Numbered from the stretch's first letter, positions 15,310 to 24,343 are shown. The stretch: 64,000 bases of DNA from JAFLCL01 sp964502175 (GCA_964502175.1 CAZCVE010000007.1:62001-126000), one strand, 5' to 3'. Notes: generated by a model not told the origin, from the sequence alone. Numbers and translations are program-made.

Positions 15310-16914
15310 ATGTCCAAGCTCTCGCTCGTGAAGCCCGTGATCGCATCCTCGATCGCGATGGTGACCGTCGGTCTCGTCAGCGCGAGCGCGCGCGCGGAGA
15401 CGTACGAGGTACGCGACGGCGAAGACCTTTGGGCGCGCCTGTCGTCGCTCGTCGCGGGCGACGAGGTGATCGTGTACGCGGGCACGTACACGCAGAGCTC
15501 GCGCTGGGAGGCCACGTGGGCCGGCACCTCCGACATGCCGATCGTCGTGAGGGCGGCGGGCGGTGCGGCGCGGCCCGTGCTCACGCGCGACGGCGGCCAG
15601 AACCTGATGAACCTGCACGGCAGCTACTTCACGTTCACGGGCTTCGAGCTCACCGGCGGCAGCCACGGCATCCGCATGAGCGACGTGCGCTTCGCGACGC
15701 TCGAGGATCTCGTCGTGCACGACACGGGCGACGTGGGCATCTCGTGCAACGTCGGCGGCATGAGCTGCGATCACGTGACGATCCGCGACAGCGAGATCTA
15801 CGACACGAACGGCACGGGCGAGGGCCTCTACCTCGGCTGCAACGGCGGCGCGTGCGCGTTCTCGGACGGCACGATCGAGCGCAACTACATCCACGACCTC
15901 GGCGGCGAGCAGGGCGACGGCATCGAGATCAAGCAGGGCAGCTGGGGCAACGCGATCCGCGACAACGTCGTGGTCCGCGCGAACTACCCGGGCATCACGC
16001 TGTACTCGTTCGAGGCGATGGCGGGTCGCACGCCGAACGTGATCGAGCGCAACCTCGTGTGGGGCTCGATGGACAACGGCATCCAGGTCACGGGCCGCGC
16101 GATCATCCGCAACAACGTCGTGCTCGGCGCGGCGGGCAGCGGCATCGCGGTGCAGGCGAACATGGACACGCCCACCGAGGTGCAGATCCTCTTCAACACC
16201 GTGCTCGGCGCAGGCGACTCGTGCATCCGCGCGAGCAGCTGGGAGACGGGCACCGGCTTCGTGATCGCGAACAACGCGGTGTACTGCGAGGGCGCGCGCG
16301 CGATCCGCATCACGAGCGCCTCGAGCGCGATCGTCGTCGGCAACGTCGGCCTTGGCGCGCTCGAGGGCGTGAGCGGCGGCCTCACGATGGGCGCGAGCGT
16401 CGCGGCAGACCTCGGCGCGATGGCGATGATGGCGCGCATGTACCCGCCGAGCGGCTCGGCGCTGATCGACGCGGCCGATGGCTCGCAGACCGTGAGCGAC
16501 GACTTCGATCTGCGCGCGCGCAGCGGCTCGCTCGACGTGGGCGCCTACGAGCGCGAGTCGAGCGGCATGCCCGTGTGGCTCGCCGTCGAGGGCTTCAAGG
16601 AATTCGGCACGCCGATGCCCGGCGTCGACGCAGGGCCGAGCACGGGCGAAGACGCGGGCGTGATCGCGACCGTCGATGCGGCCATCCCACCTGGCGTGGA
16701 CGGTGGTCCGCTGCCCGACGCGTTCATCCCGCCGGGGGTCGACGGCGGTCGCACGAGCGGCGTCGACGCGGGCGCAGGCTCGGGCAGCAGCGGCTGCGGC
16801 TGTCGTGCTCAGTCGTCCCGGCGAAGCGACCTCGCCTTGTTCCTCGTGGGGCTCGTGGCGGTTGCGGCTCGCCGTCGTCGTTTTGCGGATCCGCCCCGCG
16901 GCACGTACCGTTGA
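15310..16914 (+). CDS. Parallel beta-helix protein with MYXO-CTERM-like sorting tail
   Basis: A 534-residue exported protein. A signal peptide ends at SASARA, followed by ETYEVRDGEDLWARLSSL. Residues about 90-380 form a right-handed beta-helix of the NosD/pectate-lyase type: SYFTFTGFELTGGSHGIRMS, NAIRDNVVVRANYPGITLYS, NGIQVTGRAIIRNNVVLG and similar rungs. Residues about 430-490 are a PGVDAGPSTGEDAG-type linker. The end is SSGCGCRAQSSRRSDLALFL, then a hydrophobic stretch and VAARRRR, the Cys-hydrophobic-Arg pattern of the MYXO-CTERM tail that is processed by myxosortase for cell-surface attachment. It may bind or cleave polysaccharide; catalytic residues were not identified. Confidence 0.87.
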   Translation: MSKLSLVKPVIASSIAMVTVGLVSASARAETYEVRDGEDLWARLSSLVAGDEVIVYAGTYTQSSRWEATWAGTSDMPIVVRAAGGAARPVLTRDGGQNLMNLHGSYFTFTGFELTGGSHGIRMSDVRFATLEDLVVHDTGDVGISCNVGGMSCDHVTIRDSEIYDTNGTGEGLYLGCNGGACAFSDGTIERNYIHDLGGEQGDGIEIKQGSWGNAIRDNVVVRANYPGITLYSFEAMAGRTPNVIERNLVWGSMDNGIQVTGRAIIRNNVVLGAAGSGIAVQANMDTPTEVQILFNTVLGAGDSCIRASSWETGTGFVIANNAVYCEGARAIRITSASSAIVVGNVGLGALEGVSGGLTMGASVAADLGAMAMMARMYPPSGSALIDAADGSQTVSDDFDLRARSGSLDVGAYERESSGMPVWLAVEGFKEFGTPMPGVDAGPSTGEDAGVIATVDAAIPPGVDGGPLPDAFIPPGVDGGRTSGVDAGAGSGSSGCGCRAQSSRRSDLALFLVGLVAVAARRRRFADPPRGTYR

Positions 16915-16917
16915 TCG

Positions 16918-17373
16918 ATGGCGAACGAATCTCTCGGCTACACAATTCGTGACGCGAGTGTCGGCTCGGGAGGGGTGGCACTCGAACTGGTCGTCGAAGG
17001 AGCCGTCGTCGCTCGTGCGGCGGCAAGCGCCCTCGTACTCGAGCAGATGAGAGAGAGCCTCGGCGTCGACGCCGAGTTCGTGGTGGATCAGCTACGGCTC
17101 GCCTTGCAGGAGACCCTCGCGTCCCAAGGGCAGCTCGTCCAGATTCAGGACATTCGAGAGGACGCGGGGAGACCGCTTCGGTTCAGCGGACGCTTCACCC
17201 ACCGGCTCGATGCCGAGATCGCGACGGGAGTCGTGACGTATGACGTCAACACCTCCGAGACTGGCCCAGAGGCTGTGGCTCCTGTCGTTCGCAACAAGAT
17301 GCGTTTCGAGGTGCACCGCCGGCTGACGGTCGACGGAACGGCCGCGCGCGCGCTGGTGGACATGCACAAGTGA
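16918..17373 (+). CDS. Unknown protein, first gene of a PIN/Uma2 cassette
   Basis: A 151-residue protein starting MANESLGYTIRDASVG. It has no signal peptide and no recognised domain. The composition is that of an alpha/beta cytoplasmic protein with a long helix (LEQMRESLGVDAEFVVDQLR) and a C-terminal sheet (DAEIATGVVTYDVNTSETGP). Its stop overlaps the GTG start of the PIN gene by four bases (17370-17373), so it is likely to be that gene's partner. An antitoxin role is possible but cannot be shown; it lacks an obvious DNA-binding domain. It starts 3 bases after the beta-helix gene's stop. Confidence 0.65.
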   Translation: MANESLGYTIRDASVGSGGVALELVVEGAVVARAAASALVLEQMRESLGVDAEFVVDQLRLALQETLASQGQLVQIQDIREDAGRPLRFSGRFTHRLDAEIATGVVTYDVNTSETGPEAVAPVVRNKMRFEVHRRLTVDGTAARALVDMHK

Positions 17374-17919
17374 CCTCGGCGCCCCTTCTGATTTTCGACA
17401 CCAACGTCCTGATGGACGTTCTACTGGGCCGTGACGGCGATAGCGCCACTCTCCTCGTCGGCTTGGCTGAGGCAAGGGCGGTCGATCTCGTGGTCCCGGA
17501 GTACGTCCTCATCGAGTTCCGAGGCACTGCGCTCCGGTGGAGTCGGGAGGAAGCTCGCCGACTGGCCGACGTTCGCCAGGCGCTGAATGAATGGGCGCGC
17601 GTTCGCGAGCTCGATGTGGCCGCGACCGCGATGAAGACGAGAGCCTTCCGTGCCCGCACACACGATGGAGACCCACTTCCGCGGCGACCTCCGGTACCTC
17701 AGCGGACAGCCTCCTGATCGACCCAAGGACGGGCTGAAGGACTGCAGGATCTACGAGGCGGTTCTCGAGGTCGTCCGTGCAGATCGGGCTGCGAGCCGGC
17801 CTCGATACCTGGTCACCAGAGATTCGGATTTCGACTACGAGGAGCTTGCCGCTGAGCTCGCCGCGCACGGCGTCGCGACGCGACGCGACCCCGGCAAACT
17901 GTATGGCGAACTGCGTTGA
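17370..17919 (+). pseudogene. PIN-domain RNase-like gene split by a frameshift
   Basis: The first 115 codons give PLLIFDTNVLMDVLLGRDGD, with the first PIN aspartate at D10 and a Glu in VVPEYVLIEFRGTAL. This frame ends at 17717. The second half of the PIN domain continues in the +1 frame to 17919: DRPKDGLKDCRIYEAVLEVV with the third acidic site, then RYLVTRDSDFDYEEL with the last. The switch lies between about 17600 and 17690. The two halves together match one PIN protein of about 180 residues (PIN/DUF4935 style). The frameshift separates the acidic residues, so the product would be inactive unless the base call is wrong. Confidence 0.75.
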
Positions 17920-18653
17920 GCCATGAACCTCGCGATAGTCGCGTGGCGACGACGCTGATCGCACACCTCGACGCGCTCGCGAAGCTCGACGTCGCGCGGC
18001 TCGCGTCGCGGTCGCGGCCCGAGCACGAGATCTTCCAGGCGCTCGGACGCACGCACCTCGCGCTCGGCGAGGCGTACGCGTCGCTCGCGGACGCGGACGA
18101 TGCAGCGCTGCGTGCCGCGGCGACCGACCTCGAGCTGAAGATCCGCGAGCTGCGCGCTGCGCTCTCGAAGCTGCCCACGCGTCCAGCGGCGTGCTCCGCG
18201 GTCGCCGTGCCCGCGGTGTCGCCCGCGAAGCACGTCGCGCCCGAAGCGGTTCATCCCGCCGCCGATCATCGCGCGACGCCCGAAGACCTCCGTCGTGTCG
18301 GCGCACCACCGACGAACCTCGATCCCAAGTGGGTGCGCGGCAAGGACGGCGAGTGTCGACGTGGCACGGAGCTCCTGCGCTTCGCGAAGACGGCCGACTA
18401 CCGCTTCATCGCCGTCGTGCGACTCGACGCGACGGGTCGAGAGCTGTGGCGCACCGAGCTCGAGTTCGCGCTCCGATCCGGTGAGTACCTCCTGTCTCAG
18501 GGAACGCGGGTGCTCGGCGTGGATCGAACGGGCCGCGTGGCGATCGACACCGAGGCCGAGCACTCGCGAGGCGGGAGCATGCACTGGCTGACGCGATGGC
18601 TCCTCGACCTCGAGACCGGCGCGGTGCTCTCGCGAGACTGCGCGGGAGCGTGA
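17916..18653 (+). CDS. Unknown protein in the PIN/Uma2 cassette
   Basis: A 245-residue protein if it begins at the TTG at 17916, which overlaps the PIN stop; a GTG at 17943 is an alternative. The first 90 residues are helical (ARLASRSRPEHEIFQALGRT, TDLELKIRELRAALSKL), followed by an Ala/Pro-rich linker and a C-terminal 110-residue beta-rich domain (LLRFAKTADYRFIAVVRLD, ELEFALRSGEYLLSQGTRV, GRVAIDTEAEHSRGG, WLLDLETGAVLSRDCAG). No family was recognised. It is coupled at both ends: TTGA with the PIN gene and GTGA with the Uma2 gene. Confidence 0.6.
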   Translation: MSHEPRDSRVATTLIAHLDALAKLDVARLASRSRPEHEIFQALGRTHLALGEAYASLADADDAALRAAATDLELKIRELRAALSKLPTRPAACSAVAVPAVSPAKHVAPEAVHPAADHRATPEDLRRVGAPPTNLDPKWVRGKDGECRRGTELLRFAKTADYRFIAVVRLDATGRELWRTELEFALRSGEYLLSQGTRVLGVDRTGRVAIDTEAEHSRGGSMHWLTRWLLDLETGAVLSRDCAGA

Positions 18654-19279
18654 GGGGATCTGGCGACAACGCGCGAACGCCGCTCAACTCGCGTCGTCTC
18701 ACGTACGCCGGCTACCTCGCGCTGGAGGCGAAGCGTGCCGAGCGAGCCGAGCTGGTCGATGGTTGGGTCTACGCGATGGCGGGTGGCTCGCCGCGTCACG
18801 CTCGCCTCGCGATGCGCGTCGCTCGACTTCTCGGGAACCAGCTCGAGAGGTCGCCGTGCGAGCCATACTCGTCGGATCTCAAGATCCACATCGCGCGCGC
18901 CAAGCGCACCACGTATGCGGACGTGGTGATCGTGTGCGGTGATCCACGCGTGAGCGACGTGGACCCGAACGCGATCACCAACCCGACGGTCATCGTCGAG
19001 GTGCTCTCGCCTTCCACGGAGTCCGACGATCGTGGCGAGAAGTGGAGCGACTACCGCCGCCTGCCGTCGCTGAAGCACTACGTGCTCGTCTCGCAGGACC
19101 TCAGGCAGATCGAGGTGTACTCGCGCGACGGCCTGCGCTGGACCTACGAGGACGCGCGAGATCGCGGGACGCTCGCGCTCGACGCGATCGAAGCGACGCT
19201 CGACGTCGCCGCGATCTACACGGGTGTGCTGCCCATCGCGCGCAAGCCCAAGCCTACGCGCGCTCGCTCGAAGCCGTAG
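18650..19279 (+). CDS. Uma2-family (DUF820) putative endonuclease
   Basis: A 209-residue protein of the restriction-endonuclease-like Uma2 family. It reads RLTYAGYLALEAKRAERAEL at the N-terminus, then YADVVIVCGDPRVSDVD (first acidic residue), NPTVIVEVLSPSTESDDRGE (catalytic Glu), and the Lys-containing KWSDYRRLPSLKHYVLVS. It is a more typical Uma2 protein than, and only distantly related to, the two close paralogues at 2824 and 31680. The GTG start at 18650 overlaps the previous stop, making it the last member of the four-gene cassette. The role of Uma2 proteins in cells is not established; a link to mobile DNA is suspected. Confidence 0.85.
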   Translation: MRGSGDNARTPLNSRRLTYAGYLALEAKRAERAELVDGWVYAMAGGSPRHARLAMRVARLLGNQLERSPCEPYSSDLKIHIARAKRTTYADVVIVCGDPRVSDVDPNAITNPTVIVEVLSPSTESDDRGEKWSDYRRLPSLKHYVLVSQDLRQIEVYSRDGLRWTYEDARDRGTLALDAIEATLDVAAIYTGVLPIARKPKPTRARSKP

Positions 19280-19306
19280 ACCTGCGGCGCGTCCCGCACG
19301 CGGCGT

Positions 19307-20458
19307 TCACGCGTCGAAGAAGCCGCGCTCGCCGAGGATCCGCTCGATGTCGGCAACGAACGCTGCGCGTGCGCCGCCCGGTGGACGCACGAGGTGACCC
19401 CTTGCGGGCTCCTCGAACCCCGAGCCGATCCAGACCCAGCGGCCCTTCGCGTCCGAGCGCGTCCACAGGTCGAACACCTCCACGCGTTCGTACTCGAAGG
19501 AACGCCCGTTCGGCCTGCCCAGTGCCCGTCGACCACGTAGCTCGTCGTGCGTCGGGAGCGACACGCCGTTCCAGTCGAAGAACGACAGGATCGGCACGAT
19601 CCCGCCCGCTTGGCAGTGGTCGACGACCACTGCTGCCGCGTATCCGCGACGCGTCGCGAACGCGACCACATCGCCGACTTCGAGCTCCGTGCGACGCGCG
19701 GCACGACGTGCCTCAGCCCCTCGACGCTTCAGGGTGGCGCGATGTGCCGTCAGCGCCTCGGTCACCCGCGATGGATCGGGTGGTGTCACCTCGACGCCGA
19801 GATGGCCGAACCAGCCTTGGACGTTGGTACGACTCACGCCGAATCCCGCGCGCCACAGCGAGAGCGGAGCGAGCATCTCTCCAGTGCTGAACGCGCCTCG
19901 CTCTTGGTGGTCGGTCCACCGTGTCGTCAGACCCGGGTGGGTCGGTGCCTCGAGCACACCGCACACGGCGAGCGTCTCGAGGACGAGATCACGGGCGTCG
20001 CGATCGCCGAGTGGCCGCTCCGAGCGGCCCCACGCGGCGTTGAGCTTGCTCGCTCCATCCTTCCCACCGAGCGCGTGTACGCGTCCAAGGAGCTTGGTGA
20101 AGCGGGCGGCCTCGTCGTCGGTCGGTAGTGGCACGTTGGCGAGCGACGAAATCGCGTCTTCGAGGACGCCCACCATCGCTGCGATGTAGCCCACCGAGTA
20201 CATGCCCGGCGATGGCGGCCCCTCGTAGCGACCAGACGCCATGCCTCCGCAGACCGTGCACAGGTGTCGGTTCGCGCTCCACGGTTCGAACGAGTGCTCC
20301 GGCACGCGCTCTGCGACAGCCAAGGCGAGCAGCGGCGTTCGCCAGAAGTCGGGCGCGCGCACGACGCTGGCGACGAACGCGGATGCGACGCGCGCTCGAT
20401 CGATCTCGGGCGCGAGCCGTCGCAGAGAGCGGATCGTCACGTCGTGGGTGGCCACCAG
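19307..20458 (-). CDS. Unknown protein, last gene of the MFS/GGDEF operon
   Basis: About 383 residues from a GTG at 20458. The frame is open upstream to 20617 but that part overlaps the acyltransferase gene and is Arg/Ser junk-like. Visible parts: a helical N-terminus (SLRRLAPEIDRARVASAFVA), a CxxC motif in NRHLCTVCGG, a region VNAAWGRSERPLGDRDARD-like with LVLETLAVCGVLE, and a C-terminal beta-barrel-like stretch (ELEVGDVVAFATRRGYAAAV, GIVPILSFFDWNGVSLP). No domain family was recognised and no signal peptide is present. It starts 13 bases after the acyltransferase stop, so it belongs to the same operon. Confidence 0.65.
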   Translation of the reverse strand: MVATHDVTIRSLRRLAPEIDRARVASAFVASVVRAPDFWRTPLLALAVAERVPEHSFEPWSANRHLCTVCGGMASGRYEGPPSPGMYSVGYIAAMVGVLEDAISSLANVPLPTDDEAARFTKLLGRVHALGGKDGASKLNAAWGRSERPLGDRDARDLVLETLAVCGVLEAPTHPGLTTRWTDHQERGAFSTGEMLAPLSLWRAGFGVSRTNVQGWFGHLGVEVTPPDPSRVTEALTAHRATLKRRGAEARRAARRTELEVGDVVAFATRRGYAAAVVVDHCQAGGIVPILSFFDWNGVSLPTHDELRGRRALGRPNGRSFEYERVEVFDLWTRSDAKGRWVWIGSGFEEPARGHLVRPPGGARAAFVADIERILGERGFFDA

Positions 20459-20471
20459 TCCCCAGGTTCGA

Positions 20472-21092
20472 TCAGGCCTTCGACTCTTCTTCTTCTCGCA
20501 GCTTCGGCGTGCTCTCGCGCTCGGGGAACTTGCCGCGCACGTTCGTGTAGAAGCCGCGGATCTTCTCCATGTCCTTCGCGACGTCGCCGCTCGGGTCCAT
20601 CGTGAAGGCGAGGCCACCGCGCTTGTTCGCGTAGTCGAGGAACCCCATCATCATCGGGACGTCGGCCGCCTGCGCGATCCGGTAGAAGCCGCTCTTCCAG
20701 TGATCGCGCTTGCTGCGCGTGCCCGACGGCGCGATCACGAGGTAGAGGCGATCGGCGCTCTTGATCACGTCGGCGATCGAGTCGACCTGGTTGCCGCGCT
20801 TGCTGCGATCGATCGGCACCCCGCCGAGGGCCTTCATGATCGTGCCGAACGGCGGCTTGAAGATCGACGTCTTGCCCGCCCAGCTGATGTCCATGTCGAG
20901 CGACCACGCGATCGCGAGCGTGAACGGCAGATCCCAGTTCGAGGTGTGCGGCGCCGCGACGAAGACGGCCTTCTTCGCGATCGGCATCTCGTCGTTCGCG
21001 ATCGTCCAGCCGAACGCCTTCAGCCAGGTTCGGCCGATCAAGCGGCGCACGGGCCCGACGCGCGGGCCCGGGTGTGCCTCGCGCGCGCTCAT
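20472..21092 (-). CDS. 1-acylglycerol-3-phosphate acyltransferase-like (PlsC family)
   Basis: A 206-residue acyltransferase of the PlsC/LPLAT superfamily. Motif I HxxxxD appears as APHTSNWDLP, motif III-like sequence as GGVPIDRS, and a late APSGTRSKRDHWKSGFY corresponds to the acceptor-binding region. These enzymes transfer an acyl chain from acyl-ACP or acyl-CoA to lysophospholipid or a related alcohol at the inner membrane. It is short and lacks an obvious transmembrane helix. The start MSAREAHPG at 21092 overlaps the stop of the GGDEF/EAL gene (ATGA), so membrane lipid work and c-di-GMP signalling share an operon here. Confidence 0.88.
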   Translation of the reverse strand: MSAREAHPGPRVGPVRRLIGRTWLKAFGWTIANDEMPIAKKAVFVAAPHTSNWDLPFTLAIAWSLDMDISWAGKTSIFKPPFGTIMKALGGVPIDRSKRGNQVDSIADVIKSADRLYLVIAPSGTRSKRDHWKSGFYRIAQAADVPMMMGFLDYANKRGGLAFTMDPSGDVAKDMEKIRGFYTNVRGKFPERESTPKLREEEESKA

Positions 21093-23011
21093 TCGCGCGG
21101 CTTCTTCGTCACCATCGCGTCGATCTGATCGCACGGTGTGGGGCGCCCGAAGAGGAAGCCCTGGAGGTAGTCGAAGCCCACCTCGGCGAGGAACGTGCGC
21201 TGCTCGACGAGCTCGACGCCCTCGGCCGTGGAGTGCATGTCGAGGCCGCGCGCGAGCGAGGCGATCGAGCGCACGAGGTTCTTGCTGCGCGGATCGTCCA
21301 TCGCGCGCACGACGAAGCTGCGATCCACCTTGAGGCCGTCGAACGGCAGGGCCTGCAGGTGGTTGAGCGACGAGTAGCCGGTGCCGAAGTCGTCGAGCAC
21401 GAGCTGCACGCCCGCGTTGCGCAGCTTGATGAGGCCGTCGGCGATCTCGCTCGTGAGATCGACGAACACGCTCTCGGTGATCTCCACCTTCACGCGATCG
21501 GCGGGCACGCCCGAGTCCGCGATCATGTGACGCAGGAGCTCCATGTGGCCGGGGTCGCGCGCTTGAACCGGCGAGAGGTTCACGCTCATCGTGAGGTGAC
21601 TCGCGTAAGGCGTGAGCGCGCGCCAGCGCGCGAGCTGGACGAGGCTCTCACCGAGCACGTACGCGCCGATCAGCTGGATGAGGCCGCGCTCTTCGGCCAC
21701 CGGCACGAACTCCGTGGGCGGCACGGCGCCGAGCGAGCTGCGGCGCCAGCGCACGAGCGCCTCGAAGCCCGTGAGCAGGCCGTCCTCCGCGCGGTGGATC
21801 GGCTGGTACTCGACGTCGATCTCCTTGCGGACGACGGCGTCGCGGAGGTTGCGCGCGATCGCGGCCACGCGCGACGCACGACCACGAAGGCCGGGCTCGT
21901 AGACCATCGTGCGGTTGCGGCCGAGCTCCTTCGCGCGCTGGAGCGCGAGCAGCGCATCACCGAGCACGAGCTCGGGCGCCTCGAGACCCTTCAGATCGCG
22001 CACGCCCATCGACGCGGTGAGCACGAGCTCGCGGCCATCGGGAGTGAGCGCGGGACGCGCGGCGCCGTTGAGGATGTCGAGCGTCGCTTCGTCCCAGCCG
22101 CTCGTCACGAGCACCGCGAACTCGTCGCCGCCGATGCGCGCGACGGTGTCGCCGCGACCGACCGCCGCGACGAGACGACGCGCCACCTCGACGACCACGC
22201 GATCGCCGACCGAGTGACCGAACGCCTCGTTGATCGATCGGAGGCGATCGAGGCCCACGACGACGACGTGGCCGGACGCGTCGCGCAAGAGCGCCTGCCC
22301 CAGGCGATCGAGGAAGAGCGCGCGGTTCGGCAGGCCCGTCATGCGATCGTGGAACGCCTCGTAGCGCAGGCGTCGCTCGACCTCTTTGCGCTCGCTCTCG
22401 TCGACGACGGTGCTCAGCACCAGCGTCTCGCCGGACTCGCCGAGGACCACGCGCGTGACCGAGCGACACGTGACCACGCGACCGTCGATGCGGACGAGGC
22501 GCTTCTCGACGACATGCGCACCGCCGTGCTCACCGCTGTCCAAGGTCTCGCGGATCACGCGCGCCGACTCGGCGTGCACGCTCGCGTCTTCGGCGACGAG
22601 GAGCTCCGAGAGGTTCTTGCCGAACAGCTCGTCGGTCCGGTAGCCGAGCAGCGTGGCGAACGCGTCGTTGACACGCACGAGGCGGCCCTCGGGCGTGCGG
22701 AGCAGCATGCCCACGGCGGCCTCGTCGAAGAGCAGCCGGAACTGATCGCGCTGCGCGACCGCCGCGATCAGCATCGGCGCCGACGGCCTCGGCGGCATGC
22801 TCGAGGCTGGGCGGCCTGGAGCGGGCGGTGACGCGGCCGAGGGGCCCGGGCCCGCCTCATCGTCGGGAGCACTCATCGGGAGGGGAGGGCCATGGTACCG
22901 GAATCCCACGCCGCTTTCGTACTTCGTCCTCGACCCGCCCTCGCCGACGCGATCGTGGGGCACGCCCTCGGGCGGTGTGTCGTCTTCTCGCGGGCCGGGG
23001 CGCTTCTTCAT
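21089..23011 (-). CDS. PAS-GGDEF-EAL cyclic-di-GMP signalling protein
   Basis: A 640-residue protein if it starts at the ATG at 23011, which overlaps the MFS stop (ATGA); an internal ATG at 22876 (MSAPDDEAGPG) would give 595. The first 80 residues are disordered. A PAS domain follows (FRLLFDEAAVGMLLRTPEGR), then a GGDEF domain with DRMTGLPNRALFLDRL and an intact RIGGDEFAVLV near residue 294, then an EAL domain with FEALVRWR, VEITESVF, LDDFGTGYSSLNHL, KVDRSFV and TAEGVELVE. Both catalytic motifs look intact, so synthesis and breakdown of c-di-GMP are both possible. No transmembrane helix is seen, so it senses a cytoplasmic cue through PAS. Confidence 0.92.
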   Translation of the reverse strand: MKKRPGPREDDTPPEGVPHDRVGEGGSRTKYESGVGFRYHGPPLPMSAPDDEAGPGPSAASPPAPGRPASSMPPRPSAPMLIAAVAQRDQFRLLFDEAAVGMLLRTPEGRLVRVNDAFATLLGYRTDELFGKNLSELLVAEDASVHAESARVIRETLDSGEHGGAHVVEKRLVRIDGRVVTCRSVTRVVLGESGETLVLSTVVDESERKEVERRLRYEAFHDRMTGLPNRALFLDRLGQALLRDASGHVVVVGLDRLRSINEAFGHSVGDRVVVEVARRLVAAVGRGDTVARIGGDEFAVLVTSGWDEATLDILNGAARPALTPDGRELVLTASMGVRDLKGLEAPELVLGDALLALQRAKELGRNRTMVYEPGLRGRASRVAAIARNLRDAVVRKEIDVEYQPIHRAEDGLLTGFEALVRWRRSSLGAVPPTEFVPVAEERGLIQLIGAYVLGESLVQLARWRALTPYASHLTMSVNLSPVQARDPGHMELLRHMIADSGVPADRVKVEITESVFVDLTSEIADGLIKLRNAGVQLVLDDFGTGYSSLNHLQALPFDGLKVDRSFVVRAMDDPRSKNLVRSIASLARGLDMHSTAEGVELVEQRTFLAEVGFDYLQGFLFGRPTPCDQIDAMVTKKPRE

Positions 23012-24273
23012 GCCGGGCCGTCCTCTTCGACGAAGTCCATCGGCTTCCCGAAGGTCTCCTCGATCCCGAGGATCGCCACGAACGCCACGACGACGACCAC
23101 CGTGCCCACCGCGAGCGCGGCGCCGACGACGCCGAGGCTCGGCTTGAGCGCGAGGAAAGCGAGGTTCATCGGCACGACGGATCCTCGCACGAAGTTCGGC
23201 GCCGTGGTGGTCGCCGTGGCCCGGAGGTTCGTCCCGAACTGCTCGGCCGCGACCGTCACGAACACCGCCCAGTAGCCGTTGGCGATGCCGAGCAAGAGCA
23301 CCGACGCGTAGAAGATCGTCGTCGAGGTCGCCCCGATCGTGAAGTACGACGCCATCGCCACGACGTTGAGCGCGACGAACGCGTAGAGCACGCGCTTGCG
23401 GCTCTCGAGCATCTGGCTGATCGCGCCGCTCGCGAAGTCGCCGATCGCCAAGCCGCCGTACGCCATCAGCACCGCGGTCGGAACGACGGGCACCGGATCC
23501 ATGCGCAAGCCTTCGGGGCCTGCGATCTCGCCCGCGAGCGTGACGAGGATCCCGATCGCGAACCAGATCGGGACGCCGCAGAGGATCACGGCCACGTAGC
23601 GCGTGGCGCGTCTCCGGTTCGAGAACAGCGCGAAGAAGTTCCCGCGCGAGACCTTCGTCTCCTTGATGCGCTGGAAGATCCCGGACTCCAGCACGCCGAC
23701 GCGCAGCGCGAGCAGCAAGAGCCCCATCACGCCGCCGAGCCAGTACGCCTGGTTCCAGGGCACGAACCACGAGACGACCACGGCGAGGATCGCCCCGCAG
23801 ATGCCGATGCCGGCGATCAGGGTCGTCGCGATGCCGCGCGTCGTGGCGGGCAGCATCTCCGACACGAGCGTGATGCCCGCGCCGAGCTCACCGGCGAGGC
23901 CGATGCCTGCGACGAGGCGCAGCCACGCGTAGGTCTCGACGTCCGTCACGAAGCCGTTCGCGATGTTCGCGATCGAGTACATGAGGATCGAGCCGAAGAG
24001 CACGCTCAGGCGGCCGCGCTTGTCGCCGAGGATGCCCCACAAGATCCCGCCGATGAGCATCCCGGTCATCTGGTAGTTGAGGAGGCGCACGCCGACGGTG
24101 AGCACGTCTTCTTGCGCGACGCCGATCGCCCGAAGGCTCGGCGTGCGCACGACGCTGAAGAGGATCAGGTCGTAGATGTCGACGAGGTAGCCGAGCGCGG
24201 CGACGAGCACGGCGAGCTTGACGGAGCCGCTGATCGGCGCGGCGTTCGGGCGGGCCTCGGAGGCGTTGGACAT
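23008..24273 (-). CDS. MFS transporter, metabolite/H+ symporter type
   Basis: A 421-residue permease with about 12 hydrophobic segments. The signature loop between TM2 and TM3 is GILGDKRGRLSVLFGS, and the acidic LGYLVDIYDLILFSVVRTPS in TM1 resembles the aromatic-acid/dicarboxylate symporter branches (AAHS, MHS). GIGLAGELGAGITLVSEMLP corresponds to TM4-5. Substrate cannot be read. It is the first gene of a four-gene minus-strand operon (MFS, GGDEF/EAL, acyltransferase, unknown). The lipoprotein gene at 24344 is divergent, with a 70-base shared promoter region. Confidence 0.9.
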   Translation of the reverse strand: MSNASEARPNAAPISGSVKLAVLVAALGYLVDIYDLILFSVVRTPSLRAIGVAQEDVLTVGVRLLNYQMTGMLIGGILWGILGDKRGRLSVLFGSILMYSIANIANGFVTDVETYAWLRLVAGIGLAGELGAGITLVSEMLPATTRGIATTLIAGIGICGAILAVVVSWFVPWNQAYWLGGVMGLLLLALRVGVLESGIFQRIKETKVSRGNFFALFSNRRRATRYVAVILCGVPIWFAIGILVTLAGEIAGPEGLRMDPVPVVPTAVLMAYGGLAIGDFASGAISQMLESRKRVLYAFVALNVVAMASYFTIGATSTTIFYASVLLLGIANGYWAVFVTVAAEQFGTNLRATATTTAPNFVRGSVVPMNLAFLALKPSLGVVGAALAVGTVVVVVAFVAILGIEETFGKPMDFVEEDGPA

Positions 24274-24343
24274 CCGTTTGCCACGCTAACACGGGCCTCC
24301 CGACGACCGGCACATCGTCTCGCGTCGCTCTATTCTGCGCGTC

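Noticed and set aside
17650..17919. A separate 89-residue gene inside the PIN locus
   Set aside because: Its content is the second half of a PIN domain in the shifted frame; it is better read as one frameshifted gene.
21074..22831. A plus-strand open frame of 585 codons
   Set aside because: It is antisense to the GGDEF/EAL gene, with strong His/Arg/Glu bias and no domain.
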